A stretch of 64,000 nt of DNA from Acrocarpospora pleiomorpha (GTDB taxonomy: Bacteria > Actinomycetota > Actinomycetes > Streptosporangiales > Streptosporangiaceae): positions 50,689-114,688 of the forward strand of contig NZ_BLAF01000036.1 of NCBI RefSeq assembly GCF_009687885.1, written 5' to 3'. This document shows, one piece after another, positions 48,301 to 60,300 of the stretch. Every line of letters begins with the position of its first letter. The first letter of the stretch is position 1. A model generated the notes under the pieces. The model saw only the letters and a program-made list of their open reading frames with translations, was not told where the DNA came from and ran no database searches. A program made the position numbers and the translations under genes.

Positions 48301-51300
48301 GCCGAGATCAGGACCCGGTCCAGCCCGTCCTCGTCACGGCGCAAGGTCCCGGCGACCACCGCGGTCACGCCCGCCTGGTCCACCGCCTGTTCGATCCCCA
48401 GCGTCAGCAACGGATGCGGGCCAACCTCGACGAACGCCCGGTACCGCTCCTCCAGCAGCCGCTCGATCGCCGGCGCGAACTCCACGGTCCGCCGCACGTT
48501 CTCGTACCAGTAGCCGGCGTCCAGTTCGGTGCCGTCCAGCCATTGGCCGGTCGCCGTCGACAGCATCGGGATCCGCGCGGTACGGGGCGACACTTCCGCC
48601 AGATCCGCCAGCAGTTCGTCCCGGAGCGCGTCGACCTGCGGTGAGTGCGCGGCGAAGTCGGCGCCGGCCAGCTGCCAGCGCATCACCCCGTCGGCCGACA
48701 AGCGGCGCTCCAGCACCCGCATGGCCTCCGGGTCACCGGCCACGGTCACCACCCGGGGTCCGTTGACCGCCGCGATCGAGATCCGGTCCAGCAGATCAGC
48801 GGCGGCCAGTGCCGCGCGAACCTGCTCCGCCGGAGCCATCACCGACAGCATCACCCCGCGCCCGGCCAGCCGGTCGGCGATCAGGCGGCTGCGCAAGGCC
48901 ACCACCCGGGCGCCGTCCTGGAGAGACAGGCCACCCGCGACCACCGCAGCGGCGATCTCGCCTTGAGAGTGGCCGACCACGGCGTCGGGGCGGACGCCCA
49001 GCGACTCCCATACCGCCGCCAAAGAGACCATCACCGCGAACGACACCGGCTGGACCACATCCACCCGATCCAGCCCGTCGGCCTGGCGAATCACGTCCAG
49101 CAACGACCAGTCCACGAACGGCTCCAACGCCGCCGCGCACTCCGCCATCCGACCCGCGAAGACCGGCGACTCCTCAAGGAGACGCCTGCCCATGCCGACC
49201 CACTGGGCTCCCTGGCCTGGGAACACCCACGCCGACTTCCCGTCGACGTCGGCCACACCCGCGACCACGCGGGCCGTCGGCTCACCGGCCTCGACCGCGG
49301 ACAGGCCCGCCAGCAGTTCCTGACGGTTACGTCCGACCACCACCGCGCGGTGCTCGAACAATGCCCGCGACACCACCAGCGAGAACGCCGTATCGAGATC
49401 GCTGTGTGCGTCGAGGCGGGCGCTCAGCCGACGCGCCTGCGCCGACAACGCCTTACCCGTACGGCCCGAGATCACCCAGGGCACTACCCCGGCAGGCTCG
49501 GCGACCGCCGGTTCGGCGACCCCCTCCGGCCCTTGCTCCAGGATCATGTGGGCGTTGGTGCCGCTGATGCCGAACGACGACACGGCGGCCCTGCGCGGGT
49601 GATCGGTCTGCGGCCACTCCCGCTGCTCCGTCAGCACTTCGACCGCGCCGGAGTCCCAGTCCACGTGCGAGGACAGCGCGTCCACGTGCAGCGTCTCGGG
49701 CAGCACGCCATGCCGCATGGCCATGACCATCTTGATCACACCCGCCACGCCCGCGGCGGCCTGGGTGTGCCCGATGTTCGACTTGACCGACCCCAGCAGC
49801 AGCGGCTGATCGCGATCCTGCCCATAGGTGGCCAGCAGTGCCTGCGCCTCGATCGGGTCACCCAGCGTCGTACCCGTACCGTGCGCCTCGACCGCGTCCA
49901 CCTCGGCGGGGGACAGACCCGCGACGGCGAGAGCCTTCCGGATCACCCGCCGTTGCGAGGGCCCGTTCGGCGCCGTCAGGCCGTTGGACGCCCCGTCCTG
50001 GTTGATCGCCGAACCGCGCACGATCGCCAGCACCTGATGCCCGTTGCGCTGAGCGTCCGACAGCCGCTCCAGCATCACCAGGCCGACGCCTTCGGACCAC
50101 CCGATGCCGTCCGCCGAGTCGGAGAACGCCTTGCACCGGGCATCCGGCGCCAGCCCGCCCTGCTCCCCGAGCTCCCCGAACCCCGCGAGAGTCGATATGA
50201 CGGTGACGCCGCCCGCCACCGCGAGCGAGCATTCCCCGTTGCGCAGGGCCTGGGCCGCCATGTGGATGGTCACCAGCGACGACGAGCACGCGGTGTCCAC
50301 CGTCACCGCCGGGCCCTCAAGACCGAAGGTGTAGGAGATCCGGCCGGAGGCCACACTGGCCAGCATGCCGGTCATGATGTGGCCGCGGGACTCCTCCCCT
50401 GGCATGTAACCCGAGCCGACGGAACCGATGAAAACGCCGGTGTCGCTGCCCCGCAGCGAGTCCGCGTCGATGCCCGCGCGTTCGAGGACCTCCCAGGTCG
50501 TCTCCAGCAGCAGGCGCTGCTGCGGATCCATCGCCAGCGCCTCGCGCGGTGAGATCCGGAAGAACTCCGCGTCGAATTCGGGCGCGTCGAAGATGAACCC
50601 GCCCTTCAGGCCCAGATCGCTGAAGCTCTGCCAGCCGCGGTCGGTCGGGAGCGGGGTGATGGCGTCCTGGCCCTCGACGACCAGCCGCCACAGGTCCTCC
50701 GGAGAGTTGACCCCGCCCGGGAAGCGGCAGGCCATCGAGACGACGACGATGGGGTCGTCCGACGTCGAGGCCGTGGCCACCGGCAGCATGGCGTCGCCGT
50801 GCGCGCCGAGCACCTCGCTCAACAGGTGCTCGCCGAGCACGGTGGGGGTGGGGTAGTCGAAGACGACGGTGGAGGACAGGCGCAGCCCGGTGGCGGCGTT
50901 GAGCCGGTTGCGCAGCTCGATCGCGGTCAGCGAGTCGAAGCCCAGCTCGCGGAACTCACGGCGCCCCTGCACCGCCTCCAGCGAAGGATGCCCGAGGACG
51001 GCGGCGGCCTGCGCCCGGACCAGATCGACGACGAACCGGGCGCGGTCGGCCTGCGCCAGACCGGCCAGCTGCCGCAGCAGCACCCCTTCTCCGGCGGCGG
51101 GCGCCGACGCCGCGGTACGGCGGGTGCTCTTCACGAGCCCGCGCAGCAGCGGCGGCACCAGCTGAGCGGGCATCGCCGGCATGTTCAGCCGTACGGGGAC
51201 CACGAGCGGGGAATCCGAGCCGATGGCCGTGTCGAACAGCGCCAGTCCGTGCTCGGTGGTGATGGGCGGCAGACCGGCGGCGGTCATCCGCTGGACGTCG

Positions 51301-54300
51301 GCCTGCGACATGCCCCCGGTCATTCCGGTGGCTTGTGCCCACAATCCCCAGGGAAGTGACAAGCCCGGCAGCCCTTGCGCCTGACGTCGGGCCATCAGCG
51401 CGTCCACCCAGGCGTTGGCCGCCGCGTAGTTGCCCTGACCGGCGCCGCCCAGCAGCCCGGCCAGCGAGGAGAACACCACGAACGCGGCCAGATCCATGTC
51501 CTGGGTCAGCTCGTGCAGATGCCAGGCGGCGTCCACCTTCGGCCGCAGCACCGACTCCAGCCGCTCCGGCGTCAGCGAGGCGATGGTTCCGTCATCGAGG
51601 ACTCCGGCCGCGTGGATCACCGCGGTCAGCGGATGCTCGGCGCCGATCCCGGCCAGCAGGCCGGCCACCGCGTCCCGATCGGCCATGTCGCAGGCGGCGA
51701 TGGTCACGTGCGCGCCTCGCGCGGTCAGTTCCCGCGCCAGCTCACGTGCGCCGGCCGCTTCCGGACCCCTTCGGCTGACCAGCAGCAGGTGCCGTACGTC
51801 GTGCTCGGCCACCAGATGCCGCGCGAACACCGCGCCCAGACCGCCCGTACCACCCGTGATCAACACCGTGCCCTCGGGGTTCCACCGCCGGGGCATCGTC
51901 AGGACGATCTTGCCGGTGTGCCGAGCCTGGCTCATGAACCGGAACGCCTCACGACCCCGCCGCACATCCCAGGCCGTGACCGGTAGCGGCCGCACTTCAC
52001 CGGCCGCGAACAGTTCCATGAGCTCGGCCAGGATCTGGCGCAGCCGCTCGGGTCCGGCATCCAGGATGTCGAACCAGTGGTACGTCAGCCCGGGGAACTG
52101 GTCCTGGTCGCGGATGTCCAGTTTGCCCATCTCGATGAACCGGCCGCCCGGGCGCAGCAACCGCGCGGAAGCGTCGATGAAGTCGCCGGTCAGCGAGTTC
52201 AGGACCACATCGATCCCCCGCCCGCTGAACCGCTCCTCGAACTCCAGGGTCCGCGAGGACGCGATGTGATCATCCGGGATGCCCAGCGAGCGGAGGACGT
52301 CCCACTTGGCCGGGCTGGCCGTGGCGAACACCTCCACCCCCAGGCGCTGAGCCAGCTGAATCGCCGCCATACCGGTCCCCCCGGTGCCCGCGTGCACCAG
52401 CAGCGTCTCACCCGGCTGCAACCCGGCCAGATCCATCAGCCCGTAATAGGACGTCAGGAACGCCACCGGAATCGTCGCCGCCTGCTCGAAGGAGACTCCA
52501 TCGGGGATCTTGGTCACCCCGCCGGCACCGGTGACCACCACTGGGCCGAAGCCGCCCTCGGTTATGCCGACCACCCGGTCACCCGGGCGCAGGTCGTCGA
52601 CCTCGGGACCGACCTCCAGCACCACGCCGGCGGCCTCGCCGCCCATCAGGCCGACCTTGTCCTGGAACCAGCCCAGCGCGTTCAACCCGTCCAGCAGGTC
52701 ACGGAAGTTCACCCCCGCCGCATGCACCGCGAGGCGCACCTGCCCGGCCTCCAACGGCCCGGCCGCCTGCGGGAAGGGGAGCAGCTCCAGCGCGTCCAGG
52801 CTGCCCTTGGCCCGGCTGCCCAGCCGCCACGGCACCCCACCACCCGGAGGCACCAGCCCCGCCCCCGACGCCAGCGGTGCCAGTCGCGGCACTCGCACCT
52901 CACCGTGCCGGACCGCCGCCTGCGGCTCGCCCGAGGCCATGAGCGCGGCCGATACCGCCGGCAGGGAGGACTCCTGGTCGTCCACGTCGACCAGGACGAA
53001 CCGCCCCGGATTCTCCGACTGCGCCGACCGCACCAGACCCCACACCGCCGCCGCAGCCAGATCGGTGATCTCCTCACCCTCACCGGCCGTCACCGCGCCC
53101 CGCGTCACGAACACCAGTCGCGAGCTCTCCAGCCGCTCGTCGGCAAGCCACCCCTGCAGCAGGCCCAGCGCCGAAGCGGTCACTTCGTGCGCGCAGGTCA
53201 CCGCGTCCGCGGCCGGATCGGTCACGATCCCGGCCAGCACCGCACCCGGAACCGGCCCCGCCTCGGCCAACGCCGACAGATCCGGATAGACCTCGACCTG
53301 ATCCCTGGCAAGACCCAGCGTGTCCAGACCGACCACCACCACCGGCACCGGATCGGCCACCGGGGCATCGGAAAGCGCGGTCCATTCCAGCCGGAACAGC
53401 CCTTCCCCCAGCGTCGCCTGGCCGCCACCCGCGGCGGCGAGCTGGTCCGGCGAGAACGGCCGCAACACCAGCGACCGCGCCGACAGCACCGGCTCCCCAG
53501 CCGCGTCCACCGCCGTCAGCGTGACCGAGTCGGCAGCGGTCCGGACCAGCCGCACGCGCAGCATCGCCGCGCCTGCGGCCTGCAAGCTCACCCCACCCCA
53601 GGAGAACGGCAGCCTGCCGCCCTCGGAATCGTCAAGACCAGCGAAAGCCACCGCGTGCAACGCCGCATCCAGCAACGCCGGGTGCAACCCGAAACCGCCG
53701 GCGCTTGACTGCGTCTGCTCGGGCAGTGCGACCTCGGCGAACACCTCACCGCCGGCGCCGCGCCAGGCCGCTCGCAGCCCCTGGAACACCGGGCCGTATT
53801 CGAACCCGCTTGTGGAGAGCCCCTCGTAGAGGCCGTCGAGGTCGATCGCGGTCGCCCCCTGCGGGGGCCACACCGCCGCGTCGAACGGCGCAGCGGGGGA
53901 CACGGCGGCCATGGTGGGAGTGCCGGCAGTCAGAGTGCCGGTGGCATGCCGTACCCACGGCACATCGGCGGCGGCCTCCGCCGACCGGGCGTACACGTTC
54001 ACGCTCCGGTGGCCCGTCTCCTGCGCGGCGCCCACCCACACCTGTACCGCTACCGCGTCGTCCACACCCAGCACCAGTGGAGCGGTCAGGGTCAGCTCCT
54101 CGACCAGGTCACAGCCGACCTGGTCACCGGCCCGGATCGCCAACTCCAGCAACCCGGTGCCCGGGAAGATCACCGTGCCGGCCACCGCATGATCGGCCAG
54201 CCACGGATGCGACGACAGCGACAACCGGCCCGTCAGCAGCACCCCGTCGGAATCGGCCAGGCCCACCGCCGCGCCCAGCAGCGGATGACCCGCTGTCGCC

Positions 54301-57300
54301 AATCCCGCCGCGGCCACGTTCCCTATCCGGGAGCCTGCCCCGACGGGCCAGTACCACTGGTGCTTGAAGGCGTAGGTCGGCAGGTCGACCCGGCGTCCAC
54401 CGGGTAGTACCGCCCGCCAGTCCACCGCCACACCGCGCACGAACAGTTCGGCCGCCGAGACCAGCACCCGGTCCAGGCCGCCCTCGTCCCGGCGCAGCGT
54501 CCCGGCGATCACCGCATCTGCTGCGGCCTCGTCCACGCATTCGCCGATGCCGACCGTCAACACCGGATGCGGGCTCACCTCGACAAACGCCCGATACCGC
54601 TGCTCCAGCAGCTGCCCGATCGCCGGGGCGAAGTCGACCGTGTTGCGCAGGTTGTCACACCAGTACGCCGCGTCGAGTTCCGGCCCTTCCAGCCACTGGC
54701 CGGTCACCGTCGACAGCATCGGCACCCGCACCGCACGCCCAGCCACCTCCGCCAGGACCTGGGCCAGTTCCGCACCGATCAGATCAACCTGAGCCGAATG
54801 CGAGGCATAGTCCACCGCGATACGACGAACCCGCACCCCGTCCTCGGTCAGACGCTCCACCAGCTCCTCGACGGCCTGCACCTCACCGGCCACCACCACT
54901 GAACGAGGGCCGTTGACCGCCGCGACCGACACTCGTCCGTCCCAGGCCGACAGCCGCTCCCACACCTGCTCGACGGGCAACGCCACCGACGCCATCGCGC
55001 CGAGCCCCGCCAGCCGGTCGGCGATCAGACGGCTGCGCAACGCCACCACCCGGGCGCCGTCCTGCAACGACAGACCACCCGCCACCACCGCAGCCGCGAT
55101 CTCGCCCTGCGAATGCCCGACCACCGCGTCGGGACGGACTCCCAGCGACTCCCAGACGGCAGCCAAGGAGACCATCACCGCGAACGACACCGGCTGGACC
55201 ACATCCACCCGATCCAGCCCGTCGGCCTGGCGGATCACGTCCAGCAACGACCAGTCCACCAACGGCTCCAACGCCGCCGCACACTCCGCCATCCGGCCCG
55301 CGAAGACCGGCGACTCCTCAAGCAGGGCAGCACCCATCCCCGCCCACTGGGCTCCCTGACCCGGGAACACCCACACCGACTTCCCGACGACATCGGCCAC
55401 ACCCGCGACCACGCGAGCCGCCGGCTCACCGGCCTCGACCGCCGACAGGCCCGACAGCAGCTCGCCGCGATCCCCTCCGACCACCACCGCACGGTGCTCG
55501 AACACCGACCGCGACACCACCAAAGAGGACCCCACATCCACCGGGTCCAGGTCGTCGGCCTCCACCTGCGCCGCCAGACGACGCGCCTGACCACGCAACG
55601 ACTCCTCGGTCTTCGCGGACAGCATCCACGGCACCACACCACCGGCCGAACGGGCGGGCTCGCCCGCCTCCGCCGGTTCCACAACCTGTGGCCCCTGCTC
55701 CAAGATCACGTGGGCGTTGGTGCCGCTGATCCCGAACGACGACACCGCCGCCCGGCGCGGATGGCCGTTCTTGTGCCACTCCACCGGCTCGGTCAGCAGC
55801 TCCACCGCGCCAGAGGCCCAGTCCACGTGCGAGGACGGCGCATCGACATGCAACGTCTTGGGCAGCACCCCGTGCCGCATCGCCAGCACCATCTTGATCA
55901 CACCGGCGACGCCCGCGGCGGCCTGCGTGTGACCGATGTTCGACTTGATCGACCCCAGCAGCAACGGACGGTCCTCGTCCCGATCCTGACCGTAGATGGC
56001 CAGCAGCGCCTGCGCCTCGATCGGGTCACCCAGCGTCGTCCCCGTACCGTGGCCTTCGACCGCGTCCACCTCGGACGGCGACAGACCGGCACCGGCCAGC
56101 GCCTGCCGGATCACCCGCTGCTGCGACGGACCGTTCGGCGCGGTCAGACCGTTGGACGCGCCGTCCTGGTTGACCGCCGAGCCACGGACGATCGCCAGGA
56201 CCTGGTGCCCGTTGCGCTGAGCGTCCGACAACCGCTCCAGCACCAGGATGCCCACACCCTCGGACCAGCTCACCCCGTCGGCCGCGTCGGAGTAGGACTT
56301 GCACCGGCCGTCGCCGGCCAGCCCGCCCTGCGCGCTGAAATCGATGAACGGCCCGGGGTTGGCCATCACGGTCACGCCACCGGCCAGCGCGAGCGAGCAG
56401 TCACCGCCGCGCAGCGCCTGCGCTGCCAGGTGCATCGCCACCAGCGACGACGAGCAGGCGGTGTCCACCGTCACCGCCGGGCCCTCCAGCCCCAGCGTGT
56501 ACGAAACCCGGCCGGTCGCGACGCTGCCCGTGCTACCGGTACCGACGAACCCCATCACTTCTGGCGGGAACGACACGCTGTTCGCGTAGTCGTGATACAT
56601 CAGTCCGGCGAACACCCCGGTACGGCTGCCGCGCAACGAGACCGGGTCGATCCCCGCCCGCTCGATCGCCTCCCAGGACGTCTCCAGCAGCAACCGCTGC
56701 TGCGGATCCATCGCCAGCGCCTCATGGGGCGAGATCCCGAAGAACCCGGGGTCGAACTCCCCCGCCTCGTGCAGGAAGCCGGCTTCGCGCACATAGCTCG
56801 TGCCCCGGCGTTCCCGATCCGAGCTGTAGAAGGCTCCCAGATCCCAGCCGCGCGTGGTCGGGAAGGGCGAGATCCCGTCTCCACCCTCAGTCACCAACCG
56901 CCACAGATCCTCCGGCGAGGCGACCCCGCCCGGATAGCGGCAGGCCATGCCCACGATCACGATCGGGTCGTCGGCCACCGGCCGGGCCTCGGTGGGAACC
57001 ACCATGTCGGCGTGCTCGCCGAGCAGCTCGGCCAGCAGGAATTCCGCCAGCAGCGTCGGGGTCGGGTAGTCGAACACCAGCGTGGCCGGCAACCGCAGCC
57101 CTGTCGTACCGTTCAGCCGGTTGCGAAGGTCCACCGAGGTCAGCGAGTCGAAGCCCAGCTCGCGGAACTCCCGCCGCACCTCCACCGTCTCCGGCGAGAG
57201 GTGCCCCAGCACCATGGCCACCTCGGTCCGTACCAGATCCACCAGGACCTCGGCGCGCTCGGCCGCCCCCAGCCGCGCCAGCCGCTGCAGCAGCGTGCTG

Positions 57301-60300
57301 GCCGTCGCCGACTTTCCGATGGCGGACCGGCGCCTTCCCCGCACCAGCTTCCGCAACAGTGGCGGTACTTCGCCCAGCGTGCGCAGCACCGCCAGATCCA
57401 GCCGGACGGGTGCCACGGCCGGTTCGCCGGAACGGAGCGCCGACTCGAACAAAGCGACGCCCTGTTCCGGTGCGAGAGGCGGAGTACCGGCACGGGCCAG
57501 CCGCGCCATCTCGCCATCGCTCAAGTCGCCGGTCATCCCGCTGTCCTGAGCCCACGCACCCCAGGCGAGCGACAGCCCGGGCAATCCGGCAGCCTGGCGG
57601 TGCTGGGTCAGCGCGTCGAGGAAGGAGTTGGCCGCGGCATAGTTGCCCTGGCCGGGAGCTCCGATCGTGCCCGCCGCCGACGAGAACACGACGAACTCGG
57701 CCAGATCAAGATCCGCGGTGAGTTCGTGCAGGTGCCAGGCGGCGTCCACCTTCGGCCGCAGTACCGACTCCAGCCGTTCCGGCGTCAGCGAGGCGATGGT
57801 CCCGTCGTCCAGCACACCCGCGGTGTGGATCACCGCGGTCAGCGGATGATCGGCGTCGACCTCGGACAGCAGGGCCGCCACCTGGTCCCGGTCGGTCACG
57901 TCACACGCCACGACCGTGACCTCGACACCGTGGGCGATCAGCTCGGCCCGCAGCTCCTCCGCGCCCGGAGCATCCAGGCCCCTCCGGCTGACCAGCAGCA
58001 GATGCCGTACGTCGCGCTCGGCCACCAGATGCCGCGCGAACAGCGCGCCCAGACCACCGGTCCCACCAGTGATCAACACCGCGCCGTCCGGATCCCACGG
58101 CCGTTCGACCTCGGCGCCGGGCACGACCCGCACCAGCCGGGCCACCCGCGCCTCACCACCGCGCACCGCCACCTGCGGCTCATCGGAGGCGAGCACCCCG
58201 GCCAGCACCGGCCCGGACAGCTCCCCATCGACATCCACCAGGACAAACCGCCCCGGATTCTCCGACTGCGCCGACCGCACCAACCCGCACGCGGCAGCCG
58301 CGGCCAGATCGGTGACGGCCTCACCCTCACCCACGGCCACCGCGCCCCGCGTCACGAACACCAGCCGTGAATCGCGATACCGCTCGTCGGCCAGCCATTC
58401 CTGCAACACGGTCAGAACGCGCGCGGTCAGCTCGTGCGTCGACTGCACCACCGCGCCGTCGCAGCTCATTTCGGTCACCACGGCACCCGGCGCCTGGTCC
58501 GCGTCCCCGAACACCGACGCGAGGTCGAACGTGTGGATGTCAACCGTCGGCGGGGCGGGTTCGGTGGACGGCGCCACCCGCGCCGACGGCAACGCCGTCC
58601 ACTCCACCCTGAACAGGGGGTCCCGCTCGCTCCTGCGCTCATCCGCACCGGTGTCGCCCGTGATCGGGCGCAGGATGAGCGACCGCGCCGTAAGCACCGG
58701 CTCACCCGCCGCATCGGCCACCGCCAGCGAGACGGCATCGCCCTCGGTCCTGGCCAGCCGTACCCGCAGAGCCGACGCGCCACCGGCGTGCAGGCACACC
58801 TCACCCCAGGAGAACGGCAACCGGACGCCCTCGGCATCGTCAAGACCGGCGAAGGTCACCACGTGCAACGCCGCGTCCAGCAGAGCCGGATGTACGCCGA
58901 AGGAGCCGGCGTCCGACTCCAGCCGGCTCGGCAGGCTCACCTCGGCGAAGATCTCGTCATCACGCCGCCAGGCCGCCCGCAGGCCCCGGAACAGCGGCCC
59001 GTAACTCAGCCCGCCCTCGGCGAGTTGCTCGTACAGCCCGTCCAACTCGATCGCGGACGCGCCCTGCGGCGGCCAGACATCGGTGTCGAGTCGCTCCGCG
59101 GTCTGGCCGCCGGCGGCGAGGACGCCGACCGCGTGCCGTACCCACGGCTCGTCGTCGGCGGCCTCCGCCGACCGGGTGTAGATGCTCAGGTCACGTCTGC
59201 CGGACTCTTCCGCGCCCACCCACACCTGCACTGCCACGGCGTCGGTTTCGCCCAGGACGAGCGGCGCCGCCAGGGTGAGCTCCTCGACCAGGTCGCAGCC
59301 GACCTGGTCACCGGCCCGGATCGCCAGCTCCAGGAACGCGGTGCCGGGGAACAGCACCCGCCCGCCCACGACGTGATCGGCGAGCCAGGCCTGCGACCGC
59401 AGCGACAGCTGGCCGGTCAGCAGAACGCCGTCCGAAGCGGCCAGCGCCACAGCGGCGCCCAGCAAAGGATGCCCTGCCGCGGTCAGCCCCAGGTTTCGAG
59501 CGTCGCCCATGCGCTGGGTGCGGGGCCAGTACAACTCGTGCTGGAACGGGTAGGTGGGCAGGTCGACGCGGCGGCCGTGCGGGAGCACCGCCTGCCAGTC
59601 GACCGGCACCCCGTGCACGTGCAGTTCTGCCAGCGCCATCATGGACGCTGCCGACTCGTCGCGGTCCTTGCGCAATACCGGGACGAGCACGGCATCCGCA
59701 TCGAGCGTGTCGCCGGCCATGGCGGTCAGGACGCCGTCAGGGCCCAGTTCCAGATACGCCCGTACGCCCTGGGCGTGCAGCGTGCGGACGCCGTCGGCGA
59801 ACCTGACCGCGCCTCGGACCTGGTCCACCCAGTAATCCGGCGAGCACAGCTGCTCGTCCGTGGCCAGTTCGCCGGTCACGTTCGAGACCACGGGAATTTC
59901 CGGCGGACTGTAGGTCAGCGTCCGGGCCAGGGCGCGGAAGTCCGCCAGCATCGGGTCCATCAACGGCGAATGGAACGCATGCGAGACCCGCAACCGCCGT
60001 GTCCTGACCCCCCGTTCTTCCAGAACGGCCGCGACGCTAAGGACCGGGCCCTCAACCCCGGAGATCACCACGGCGTTCGGACCGTTCACCGCCGCGATCG
60101 ACACCTCGCCCGCACGCTCCGCCAGCAGCGCGGCGACCTCCTCCTCCGAGGCCTGGACCGCGACCATCGCCCCACCCGCGGGCAGCGCCTGCATCAACCG
60201 CGCCCGGCCCGCCACCAGCGCACACGCGTCGCTCAGAGACAGCACCCCGGCCACGTGAGCGGCGGTGAGCTCCCCGATCGAATGACCGGCCAGCACATCC

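Noticed and set aside
45546..48644. Plus-strand open frame of 1,032 codons opposite module 3
   Set aside because: Antisense shadow; the divergent module 3 reads cleanly on the minus strand.
55113..58370. Plus-strand open frame of 1,085 codons opposite modules 1-2
   Set aside because: Antisense shadow with no domain and the usual Arg/His/Gln-rich composition.
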